Positions 45,133 through 52,921 of a stretch of 64,000 bases of DNA are shown here, one piece after another. The stretch's first letter is position 1. Each line of letters starts with the position of its first letter. Under the pieces are notes generated by a model, which was not told where the DNA came from, did not search any database, and saw only the letters and a list, made by a program, of their open reading frames with translations. The stretch comes from Paraburkholderia fungorum. Lineage in GTDB: Bacteria; Pseudomonadota; Gammaproteobacteria; Burkholderiales; Burkholderiaceae. The position numbers and the translations under genes were made by a program. The stretch is from NCBI RefSeq assembly GCF_902833645.1, contig NZ_CADFGE010000003.1, forward strand, positions 1 to 64,000. The letters are read 5' to 3'.

Positions 45133-46041
45133 TCAGCCGCGCAGCCGGTAGGCAAGCGGCGTCACGCCGTAGCCACGTTTGAACTGCACGGAGAAATGAC
45201 TGGCGTTCTCGTAACCAACCGCAAGCGCGATTTGCAGCACCGGCTGATCGGTGGCACGCAGCAATCTCGCGGCCTCCTCGAGCCGCAAACGCGTAACGAA
45301 CTGATGAGGCGTTTCACCGGTCTCGCGGCGAAACACCCGAGCAAAATGAAAGTTACTTAAACCGGCCTGTGCGGCCAGTTCGCCAATGGCCAGATCGGCG
45401 GCAAGATTGGCACGGATGTAATCGGTTACACGCCGGATACGGCGCGGCACCAGGCGCTCGGGATGCGATGGCAGGCAGCCCACCTGAGGGCCGCGCGAAT
45501 AGTGTTGCAGTAAATGAGCGGCGAGCGCGTGGGCCAGCGCGTCGACATACAGCCGCGAGTCGGCGGGGTCGCCCGCGGCGCGATGCAGCGCGCCGAGCAT
45601 CGCGGCGATCAGTGGATCGTGAAACTGCATCGCGTCGCCCAGCGACAGCTCGCGTGAGCCGCCCATTTCCATCTGGTCGGCGACGCTGTCGATCAGGCTG
45701 CGCTCCAGGTGCAAATGGACAGTCGACAGCGGCTCATCGCTGGTCGAACGCCAGCGCCACGAGACCGGCACGGGCGGCACGTACCAGACGTCGCCCATGC
45801 GCAACTCGGCGCTCTCCCAGTGCCCATTCACGTTGCGCTCGAGGTGTTCGGCGCCGCTGCCGAGCGTCATCAACGTGACGTCCTGCAGGCCAGGTGCTTC
45901 CAGCAGTTCCTGCTCGGCCGGTTCGAGGTACGAGCGCAGCACCAGGTGCCGCCACGGGCGATCCACGCTCGACACCAGTTTTTTTCCCGCCATATAGCGG
46001 TCGTAGGCAAGCGTCGTTGTCAGCCTTGGAATTTTTGCCAT
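45133..46041 (-). CDS. AraC-family transcriptional regulator
   Basis: A 302-residue regulator. The N-terminal 170 residues form a cupin-like sensing domain (WRHLVLRSYLEPAEQELLEA, VWYVPPVPVSWRW, LSTVHLHLERSLIDSV). The C-terminal 100 residues hold two HTH motifs (LAIGELAAQAGLSNFHFARV; VLQIALAVGYENASHFSVQF) and the family ending KRGYGVTPLAYR. AGGAAGAG precedes the ATG at 46041. It is divergent from a LuxR gene, 154 bases away. It is a candidate activator of the catabolic genes next to it. Confidence 0.93.
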   Translation of the reverse strand: MAKIPRLTTTLAYDRYMAGKKLVSSVDRPWRHLVLRSYLEPAEQELLEAPGLQDVTLMTLGSGAEHLERNVNGHWESAELRMGDVWYVPPVPVSWRWRSTSDEPLSTVHLHLERSLIDSVADQMEMGGSRELSLGDAMQFHDPLIAAMLGALHRAAGDPADSRLYVDALAHALAAHLLQHYSRGPQVGCLPSHPERLVPRRIRRVTDYIRANLAADLAIGELAAQAGLSNFHFARVFRRETGETPHQFVTRLRLEEAARLLRATDQPVLQIALAVGYENASHFSVQFKRGYGVTPLAYRLRG

Positions 46042-46195
46042 CACGTCTCTTCCTGGGAGGTCCCGTATGTACATGAGCAAACCCTGTCACACCCGCATCG
46101 CCGGTTAGAGGTCAGCGCAAGATCTCAAAAATGATAGCAAGGAACCGGCTACCGTAATATTTGGAAATAGTTAATCATCCAGGTTGTCGTCTTTC

Positions 46196-47230
46196 ATGCG
46201 TTTTGAACGCTGGAGCTACCGTTTCATGGAACACGAATGCGATACGCTGCCGCATTGGCTAACCGGCTCGCCGCAAGGCGAAGCCAGCCACGTGTCGGCG
46301 GCTTACACCTCAGCGGTTGCCGCACAACCGGCTTACCCGGCCGGCACGCGGCAACCCGGGAATTCAGCCCACGCGGCTGAAGCATCCAGGGCATCTGCCC
46401 GCACCGCAACAAGCGTCGCGCCCGCAGGTTTCCTCACGCTCTTCACCGAGGAGGAGATCGGCACGCCCTCGCCCGCCGCGCGGCGGTCCGCGCCGATCAT
46501 CAGTCCGCTGGTGCGATTCGGCAGCGCGCAGGACCGCATGGAGTTCGTGCGGCGGCGCATCAAGCAACTGGGCTTCGACTCGTTCAGCTATTCAGCCACG
46601 CGCACCACCGCGCATCACAAGACGATGTTCGTGCTGACCAGCTACGAGTCGCAGGCCTGGCTCACGCGCTATTTCCGCGAGCGTTATTTCGAACTCGATC
46701 CGCGCGTCGCGCTGGCGTCGCCGACCGGCATGCCGTTCCTCTGGAACACGGCCGATATGCGCGCCGACCTGCCGCGTGCGCAGATGCGCAGCGAAAGGCT
46801 CGGCGGGCTGATCGACATGCTGGAGGCCACCGGCCGTAAAAGCGGCATTCTTACGCAGATGCCGCTGCCCGAGCCGGAGCTGAGCGCCAGCCTGTGCTTC
46901 AACTCGGAGATCGGCAACCCGCGCTGGATGACGGAGTCGATCGTGGCCGAAACGCTGATGTTCGCGCACACGATCCACGAATTCATCTGGACGCACGCGA
47001 AGAGCGTGATCGGGATCGCGCCCGCGCAGCAGCAACAGCGTGTCACGCTGAGCGAGTTGCAGCACGCGGTGTTGAAGGCGGTCGTGCAGGGACAGCGCGA
47101 CAAGGAGATTGCGTATTTCCTTGGGCTGTCTCCGCATAACGTCGACTATCACCTGCGGCGTTTGCGGCAGTTGTTCAACGTGCGCAATCGCGTGCAGTTG
47201 ATCAACGTGGCGCAGGGGTATGTGACGTAG
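46196..47230 (+). CDS. LuxR-family regulator with autoinducer-binding-like domain (LuxR solo)
   Basis: A 344-residue protein. It has a long, probably disordered N-terminus (to about 105), then an autoinducer-binding-like domain (MEFVRRRIKQLGFDSFSYSA; SQAWLTRYFRERYFELDPRV; PFLWNT) and a C-terminal LuxR HTH (VTLSELQHAVLKAVVQGQRD, LSPHNVDYHLRRLRQLF). There is no luxI in the window, so it is a solo receptor. In Comamonas testosteroni the testosterone regulator TeiR is also of LuxR type, so a steroid-responsive role is plausible but inferred. ATG at 46196 chosen; ATG 46226 and TTG 46184 are alternatives. Confidence 0.88.
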   Translation: MRFERWSYRFMEHECDTLPHWLTGSPQGEASHVSAAYTSAVAAQPAYPAGTRQPGNSAHAAEASRASARTATSVAPAGFLTLFTEEEIGTPSPAARRSAPIISPLVRFGSAQDRMEFVRRRIKQLGFDSFSYSATRTTAHHKTMFVLTSYESQAWLTRYFRERYFELDPRVALASPTGMPFLWNTADMRADLPRAQMRSERLGGLIDMLEATGRKSGILTQMPLPEPELSASLCFNSEIGNPRWMTESIVAETLMFAHTIHEFIWTHAKSVIGIAPAQQQQRVTLSELQHAVLKAVVQGQRDKEIAYFLGLSPHNVDYHLRRLRQLFNVRNRVQLINVAQGYVT

Positions 47231-47242
47231 AAGAGCTTGAAA

Positions 47243-47285
47243 AAACACTGCGTCCGGCGCGATAAGCGCGCCGGACGCAGTGTTT
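47243..47285 (+). terminator. Strong terminator after the LuxR gene
   Basis: AAACACTGCGTCCGGCGC pairs perfectly over 18 bases with GCGCCGGACGCAGTGTTT around a seven-base loop. It can act for both this gene and the convergent minus-strand operon. Confidence 0.85.
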
Positions 47286-47360
47286 GAACTTTTGCGCAAC
47301 ACTCGTTGCCGCCGCGATTTACTTAGCACCCGTTGCCGCTCGCGATGAGCGGCACTCGAC

Positions 47361-47882
47361 TCAAACGCTGCGCATCGTGCGCAGGCAATCTGCCGCGAGC
47401 TGCTGGTAAATCCGGGTGCCGGACGATTTCGCCACGATCTCGTCATCGCTCAGGGTACGCACCACTCGCCCCGGCACCCCGGCCACCAGCACGCCCGCCG
47501 GCACCCGCCAATCCTTCTTGACGAACGCACAAGCGGCCACGATGCTCGTTGCGCCAAGCACGGCGCCGTCCATCACAACGGCATGCATGCCGACCATCGT
47601 GTTCGGTTCAAGCGTCGCGCCGTGAACGATCGCGCTGTGCCCGACATGACTGTCGACGCCGAGCCGGCAAGTGCTCGCCACACCGGTGTGCAGCACGCAA
47701 CTATCCTGCACGTTGCTGCCACGCTCCACCACCACCGCACCGAAATCCCCGCGCAGGCTCGCATGCGGCCCGATGTAACAGCGGGCGCCCACCGTCACGT
47801 CGCCGATCAGCACGGCGCTCGGATGCACGTACGCTGACGGATCGACGCGCGGCCGCTTGCCGTTGAACTCGTAGAGCGCCAC
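47361..47882 (-). CDS. Gamma-carbonic-anhydrase-fold protein, PaaY-like
   Basis: A 173-residue left-handed beta-helix protein. It resembles PaaY, a thioesterase that clears dead-end CoA esters in phenylacetate breakdown: YVHPSAVLIGDVTVGARCYI, GPHASLRGDFGAVVVERGSN, VGHSAIVHGATLEPNTMVG, MHAVVMDGAVLGATSIVAA. Histidines positioned for a metal site are in VLHTG and HVGHSAIVHG. It is the last gene of the hydrolase-SDR-isomerase run, 17 bases after the isomerase. It starts with GTG. A role in removing stalled CoA intermediates of the pathway is an inference. Confidence 0.8.
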   Translation of the reverse strand: MALYEFNGKRPRVDPSAYVHPSAVLIGDVTVGARCYIGPHASLRGDFGAVVVERGSNVQDSCVLHTGVASTCRLGVDSHVGHSAIVHGATLEPNTMVGMHAVVMDGAVLGATSIVAACAFVKKDWRVPAGVLVAGVPGRVVRTLSDDEIVAKSSGTRIYQQLAADCLRTMRSV

Positions 47883-47899
47883 TGTGCCGCCGCTCCGGT

Positions 47900-48292
47900 T
47901 CAGCTCGCGGCCGCGAGCACGTGATAGTCGTCCGCGCCCCAGTAGGCGCGCATGCGCACAATCTTGCCGGCGGCGTCGAAGTCCATCACGTCGGTCACGT
48001 CGATGTATGCGGGCCGACCGTCCTGCCCCGTGATATGCACGCGAAAGCTGATCGACGCGCTGTTGCCGTGCGAGCCGCGCGGCGGCGCCATCAGTTCGAG
48101 CCGGGCGCCCACCGAGGTCGCGTAGGTATAGAACGTTTCGATCTCGCTGCGACCTTCTTTCAAGGGCGTGCCGACCGGATCTTCGACGCTCGCATTGTCG
48201 GCGAACAGCGCGACGACGCGAGCGGCATCGGCCGCATTGAATGCCTCGATATAGTCGACGAGGCGCGCTTTCATGTTTTCGCTGGCGTTCAT
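47900..48292 (-). CDS. ksi: Ketosteroid isomerase (delta5-3-ketosteroid isomerase-like)
   Basis: A 130-residue NTF2-fold protein that would move the delta5 double bond of a 3-oxosteroid to delta4. It lines up by eye with Comamonas testosteroni KSI. Tyr14 and Asp38 (in SVEDPVG) fall at the same positions as the catalytic pair, and Asp101 aligns with Asp99 before the shared AAGKIVRMRA-type strand. That retention of all three residues separates it from the many NTF2-like proteins without them. AGGAGG precedes the ATG. It lies eight bases after an SDR gene. Confidence 0.82.
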   Translation of the reverse strand: MNASENMKARLVDYIEAFNAADAARVVALFADNASVEDPVGTPLKEGRSEIETFYTYATSVGARLELMAPPRGSHGNSASISFRVHITGQDGRPAYIDVTDVMDFDAAGKIVRMRAYWGADDYHVLAAAS

Positions 48293-48300
48293 CTGTCCTC

Positions 48301-49086
48301 CTAGCGCGCGGTGTAGCCGCCGTCGATCACCAGCTCCGTGCCGGTCACATAGCGGCCGGCCGGCGACACCAGATACAGAATGCCCGCCGCGATATCCTGC
48401 GGATCGCCGATCTTCGCGAGCGGTACGAGCGTTTTCATATGCGCGAAAATCTGCTCCGGGTCACCGAGCTTTTCGAACGCCTCTTCCAGCAGCGGTGTGC
48501 GGATAAAGCCAGGATGCACGGAATTCGCGCGGATGTTCTGCGCGGCGTACAGCATCGCCTCGGTCTTCGCCATCAGCCGCACCGCGCCCTTCGAGGCGTG
48601 GTATGCCGGCACATCCGGGCCGCCGACCAGCCCATACATCGACGACAGATTCACGATCGAGCCGCCGCCCGCCGTCAGCATGTGCGGAATCGCGTACTTG
48701 GTGCAGAGGAACACGCCCGTCACATTGACGTCGATGACTTTCTGCCATTGCTGCAGCGTCATTTCGTGCGTGGGCAGATTCGCCCCTTCGATCCCGGCGT
48801 TGTTCACCAGCGCGTCGAGCCGTCCAAAGCGCGTGGCGATTTCGCCGAACACGCGCTGCACGTTCTCTTCCTGCGTGACGTCCATCTTCCAGAACGCCGC
48901 GCGGCCGCCCGACTCGTTGATTTCGGCGACCAGTTTCTCGCCCGGCTCCGTCAGCACGTCGAGCACCGCGATCGCCGAACCTGCCGCCGCCAGGGTGCGG
49001 GCAGTCTGCGCACCGATGCCGCGCGCGCCGCCGGTAATGGCGGTCACCTTGCCGCTCATGTCGAATAGTTGATGAGGGAATGTCAT
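48301..49086 (-). CDS. Short-chain dehydrogenase/reductase (hydroxysteroid-dehydrogenase-like)
   Basis: A 261-residue classical SDR. NAD(P) site TAITGGARGIGAQTA, Asp at the end of strand two (AVLDV, so NAD is favoured), VNNAGIEG, and the active site Ser149, Tyr162 and Lys166 (YHASK). The C-terminus (GTELVIDGGYTAR) is typical. Next to a ketosteroid isomerase, oxidation of a 3- or 17-hydroxy group is a sensible prediction, but SDR substrates cannot be read from sequence. GGAGACGGT precedes the start. Confidence 0.9.
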   Translation of the reverse strand: MTFPHQLFDMSGKVTAITGGARGIGAQTARTLAAAGSAIAVLDVLTEPGEKLVAEINESGGRAAFWKMDVTQEENVQRVFGEIATRFGRLDALVNNAGIEGANLPTHEMTLQQWQKVIDVNVTGVFLCTKYAIPHMLTAGGGSIVNLSSMYGLVGGPDVPAYHASKGAVRLMAKTEAMLYAAQNIRANSVHPGFIRTPLLEEAFEKLGDPEQIFAHMKTLVPLAKIGDPQDIAAGILYLVSPAGRYVTGTELVIDGGYTAR

Positions 49087-49206
49087 ACCGTCTCCGTCAT
49101 GTTGTCATGTTGTAGTTGGGGTTGCGGCGGCGTGCGGACTTGAGCGGCTCGTGCCGGGCACCCCCGTCGAGCCGTTCACCCTGGCGCGCCGCATCCGAAG
49201 GATGCC

Positions 49207-50100
49207 TCAAACGGCGCGCCGTTCCGCGAGAAATTCCAGGCATTCGCGATTGAAATATCGCCGATGCTCGACCATCACCCAGTGCCCGCAGCGATTCATC
49301 AGAACAAAGCGCGCGTCGGCGCAGTGTTCGAGAAAACGCATTGCGCCGCTGGCCGGATTGAAGCGGTCGTCCGTGCCCCAGAAACCCAGCACCGGGCATT
49401 TGAGTTCGTCGAGCCGTTCGGTGAGGTTCGGCACACGCATGGTCGACAGCACTTCCGGCGGCTGCTGTTCGCACACGCTCAGCCGTTCTTCGACCAGTGC
49501 GTCAGTGACGAGGCTGCGGTCGAACACCAGCAGTTCGAGTAGTTGCCGCATCGTCAGGCGGTTCATCTGGCGGTTGGTGAAGAGCGACACCATCTTCTGG
49601 ATGCCTTCCATCCTGAAGTAGGTTTCGCGCTCTTCGACACCGCCCGGCGCCATCATGATCAGACTGTCGACGTCGTCGGGATAATCGAGCGCGTATTGCA
49701 GCGCGATTGCGCCGCCGAGCGAATTGCCGAGCAAGGTGGCCCGGCCGATGCCGTTCGCCGTGAGTTGCGCGCGCAACGCGTCGACGAAGAAATCGAGCGT
49801 GTAGTTCACATCCGCGGGCTTCGACGACGCGCCGTAGCCCGGCAGATCGACCACGATCGCCCGGAACCCTGCCGCGGCGAACTGCGGGTAGTTGTACTTG
49901 AAGTTGCTGAAGCCGCTCGCGCCAGGGCCACTGCCGTGGATGAACACAACGGGTGCGCCGCTGCCGGCTTCGAAGTGATGCAGTGTCAGGCCGCCGGGGA
50001 CTTCCGTGAATATCCCTTTGGGCGCCTGCAAGGATTGCGATGCGCTGCCGGACTTACTAGGCGCTCCGGCGTGTTGGGACTCGGTAGGCGTTGCGTTCAT
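49207..50100 (-). CDS. Meta-cleavage-product hydrolase (HsaD/TesD/BphD class)
   Basis: A 297-residue alpha/beta hydrolase that would cut the carbon-carbon bond of a ring-opened meta-cleavage product. The triad is intact: Ser127 in LLGNSLGGA, Asp244 or Asp245 in FWGTDDRFNP, and His273 in RCGHWVMVE. The oxyanion-side motif FIHGSGPGASGFSNF and the lid (MEGIQKMVSLFTNRQMNRLT) fit this class. Its expected products are a 2-hydroxydienoate, which the hydratase, aldolase and aldehyde dehydrogenase at 54.4-57.2 kb would use, and an acid. It is the first gene of the minus-strand run. The extradiol dioxygenase that would make its substrate is not in the window. Confidence 0.9.
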   Translation of the reverse strand: MNATPTESQHAGAPSKSGSASQSLQAPKGIFTEVPGGLTLHHFEAGSGAPVVFIHGSGPGASGFSNFKYNYPQFAAAGFRAIVVDLPGYGASSKPADVNYTLDFFVDALRAQLTANGIGRATLLGNSLGGAIALQYALDYPDDVDSLIMMAPGGVEERETYFRMEGIQKMVSLFTNRQMNRLTMRQLLELLVFDRSLVTDALVEERLSVCEQQPPEVLSTMRVPNLTERLDELKCPVLGFWGTDDRFNPASGAMRFLEHCADARFVLMNRCGHWVMVEHRRYFNRECLEFLAERRAV

Positions 50101-50275
50101 GCGCGCTTGTCTCCTAGCTCGCGCCGCGCTCGTTGGGCGCGGCAGATTGTATGAGGGTCGCCAGCGAAAGCATCATCCCTTTGAATCCACAGCGAGGCAT
50201 CGTCTTTTCAGACTACGAGGCAGCGCCGCATTTCTCCTACCATCGGGCCCACATGGACAGACGGAGACAGCGGCA

Positions 50276-51088
50276 ATGACAGGGTTCGATTTCAGCGGCA
50301 AGGTGGTGCTGGTGACGGGTGGCACCAAGGGAATAGGCGCGGCCATCGCGCAGGCTTTTCAAGCGGCAGGGGCAACCGTTTACATATGCGGACGCACACC
50401 ACCCGCAAGCACCGCGGCGGGCATGTCTGAGAACACCCCACGCTTCATCGCCGCAGACGTACGCGAGATCGATGCCATCGACGCGATGCTCGCGCGGATC
50501 GAACGCGAAACGGGCCGGCTCGACGTGCTCGTGAACAACGCGGGCGGCGCGCCGTTCGCGCTCGCCGCGCAGGCCTCGCCGCGCTTTACCGAAGCCGTCA
50601 TCCGCCTGAACCTGCTGGCGCCGCTGCATCTCGCGCAACGAGCGAATGCGCTGATGCAGCAACAAGCGGAAGGCGGCGTCCTGCTGTTCATCGGCAGCGT
50701 GAGCGGTTTGCGGCCCTCTCCCGGGACAGCGGCCTATGGTGCGGCGAAAGCGGGTTTGCTGAATGCAGTGCGCTCGCTCGCAGTGGAGTGGGCGCCCAAG
50801 GTTCGCGTGTGCGCGGTCAGCCCGAGTCTCGTCGAAACAGAAGCCGCCACGAGCGGCCACACGGGTTCCTCCGCGGCGGATGCCGCGTCCGCTCTCGCCA
50901 GCATCGCCGCGACGATTCCCGCCGGCCGTCTCGCGAAACCCGGCGATGTTGCATCCGCGTGCCTGTTCCTCGCCTCGCCGCACGCCGCCTATGCGTCGGG
51001 CAGCAACCTGATTCTCGAAGGCGGCGGCGAAGTGCCCGCCTTTCTCGCCGCCACCGATCTGCACAAGGCGTTCGCCACCCACTCATAG
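50276..51088 (+). CDS. Short-chain dehydrogenase/reductase
   Basis: A 270-residue classical SDR: LVTGGTKGIGAAIAQAF, an Arg-containing cofactor loop (YICGRTPP, so NADP is possible), VNNAGG, Ser141, Tyr154 and Lys158 (YGAAK). The C-terminus LILEGGGEVPAFLAATDLHK is longer than usual. The ATG at 50276 follows GGAGA. It is divergent from the hydrolase operon (175-base gap) and leads a plus-strand run with DUF1302 and DUF1329. Likely acts on the same ring system as its neighbours. Confidence 0.88.
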   Translation: MTGFDFSGKVVLVTGGTKGIGAAIAQAFQAAGATVYICGRTPPASTAAGMSENTPRFIAADVREIDAIDAMLARIERETGRLDVLVNNAGGAPFALAAQASPRFTEAVIRLNLLAPLHLAQRANALMQQQAEGGVLLFIGSVSGLRPSPGTAAYGAAKAGLLNAVRSLAVEWAPKVRVCAVSPSLVETEAATSGHTGSSAADAASALASIAATIPAGRLAKPGDVASACLFLASPHAAYASGSNLILEGGGEVPAFLAATDLHKAFATHS

Positions 51089-51217
51089 ACGCATTCACGC
51101 GCGCCCACCTCGCATCCCTGGGGCAAGCGACTAGTCCGTTTTGACGATTCTCGCGCCGCACGTGCCCCCTAACCTCTGATCACAACAAATTTCAGACGTG
51201 ACTACAGAGGAGACAGG

Positions 51218-52807
51218 ATGCAGATCAACGGAACACAAGCGCGCGCACCGGCAATGCGCGCAGTGTGCGCGGCATGCAGACTCGCCGTGCTAGCAGCGGC
51301 GTCGGCGGCAACGATGACGACCTTCGCCACGCCCGCCTACGCGGGCGACACCGTCAATCTCGGCGCGGACACCACGCTCGACTACACCTTCACGCTCGGC
51401 TACGGCCTCGGAATGCGCACCCGCTCGCCGAGTGGCAATCTGCTCACGCCGGCGAACATCAACGGCGACGACGGCGACCGCAACTTCGCGAAGAACAAGC
51501 TGATCGAGAACCAGGTGAGCCTGCTGGGCGAGGTGAACCTCAAGCACGACGACTGGGGGGTCTTCGTGCGGGCCAACGTGTTCTACGATCAGGCTTACCA
51601 GCACCCGAACAGCAACAACGCGCCCTACACCGTCAACCACAGCGGCGCATACAACCAGTTCACCAGCGACGCAAGCTACTTTGCCGGCGGATATCCGCAG
51701 TTGCTCGCGGCGTACGCGTACGACACCATCCACCTGGGCAGCACGAGCCTGAACGTCAAGGTCGGCGAACAGGTTGTCGCATGGGGCGAGAGCGTGTTCT
51801 TCCCGAACATCGCGGGCGCCCAGGGGCCTTCCAATGCCACCGCGTCGTATGTGGCCGGTGCGGAGGTCAAAGATATCCTGCTGCCGGTGCCGCAGATCTC
51901 GACGCAATGGCAACTCGCGCCGAACTTCAGCCTGCTCGGCTACTACCAGTTCGCGTTCGAGCCTAACCGGCTGGTGCCGCCCGGCGGCTACTGGAGCTAC
52001 TCGGACGTCGTCGGCCCCGGCGCGCAATACATCATCGGGCCAGGCGGCATGCAGATTCCGCGCGGCAACGACATCCGCCCGAACGGCGACGACCAGTGGG
52101 GCGTGGGCGCGCGCTGGCGCGTTTTCGGCGACACCGAGCTCGGCGCGTACTACCTGCACTACAACGACATGAACCCGAGTGTCGTGACGACGTACTTCCC
52201 GACACTGCAGTACCAGCAAAAGTACTTCGACCACATCAAGCTCACCGGCCTCAGCTTCTCGACCGATCTGAACGGCGTGAACGTCGCGGGTGAAACGTCG
52301 TACCGGCAAGGCGCCGCGGTGCTCGTGAATACCCCCACCGGGCCTCAGGCGACGCGCGGCGACGTCTGGCAGTCGAATCTCTCGGCGATCTATTCGATCG
52401 GACCGACCTTCCTTGCCGCGTCGCAAACGCTGGTGGGCGAAATCTCGTATGTGCACGCCGGCAACATCACGCCGGTCATGGGCTCGACGACGCTCACCAG
52501 CACGCGCAACTCCGCCGCCTTCGAGGTGGCATGGACGCTCAGCTACAAGAACGTCTTTAGCGGCTGGGACGTCGACGTACCGATCACCTATGCCGACGAT
52601 TACACCGGCCAATCCGCGCTAAGCGGCGCGCTCGGTTCGCTGACCGGCGTGGGCGACCACCGCGTGACAGTGGGGGTGAACTTCACGCGTCTGAGCAACC
52701 TGAAACTCGGGATCGTGTACGCGAAATTCCTCGGCACGCCGGACCCGAACAATCGCCCGCTTGCCGACCGCGACTACGTGCTTGCCACCGCCACTTACTC
52801 GTTCTGA
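51218..52807 (+). CDS. DUF1302 outer-membrane protein
   Basis: A 529-residue predicted outer-membrane beta-barrel. Long signal peptide (first about 42 residues, ending TPAYAG), DUF1302-type strands (TLDYTFTLGYGLGMRTRSPS; NFAKNKLIENQVSLLGEVNL; VKVGEQVVAWGESVFFPNI), and a C-terminal phenylalanine (ATATYSF) for BAM recognition. DUF1302 genes commonly sit beside DUF1329, RND and YCF48 genes, as here, and are suspected to serve uptake or export of hydrophobic compounds. GAGGAGACAGG gives a strong ribosome binding site. Confidence 0.9.
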   Translation: MQINGTQARAPAMRAVCAACRLAVLAAASAATMTTFATPAYAGDTVNLGADTTLDYTFTLGYGLGMRTRSPSGNLLTPANINGDDGDRNFAKNKLIENQVSLLGEVNLKHDDWGVFVRANVFYDQAYQHPNSNNAPYTVNHSGAYNQFTSDASYFAGGYPQLLAAYAYDTIHLGSTSLNVKVGEQVVAWGESVFFPNIAGAQGPSNATASYVAGAEVKDILLPVPQISTQWQLAPNFSLLGYYQFAFEPNRLVPPGGYWSYSDVVGPGAQYIIGPGGMQIPRGNDIRPNGDDQWGVGARWRVFGDTELGAYYLHYNDMNPSVVTTYFPTLQYQQKYFDHIKLTGLSFSTDLNGVNVAGETSYRQGAAVLVNTPTGPQATRGDVWQSNLSAIYSIGPTFLAASQTLVGEISYVHAGNITPVMGSTTLTSTRNSAAFEVAWTLSYKNVFSGWDVDVPITYADDYTGQSALSGALGSLTGVGDHRVTVGVNFTRLSNLKLGIVYAKFLGTPDPNNRPLADRDYVLATATYSF

Positions 52808-52921
52808 TGCTGCAAAGCGCCCCGCGTATTGCGAGCATTGCGCGTATCGCACGCTTTGGGCGCTTAGCGGCAGGTATCACCCTTTGAATCAGCCGTCTTT
52901 TTACTGCAAGAGGATTTGGTC

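Noticed and set aside
46196..47230. Complete quorum-sensing pair
   Set aside because: No luxI-like synthase is found on either strand in the window; the LuxR protein is called a solo.
51290..52612. 440-codon minus-strand frame over the DUF1302 gene
   Set aside because: Val/Arg/His-rich shadow without any domain.
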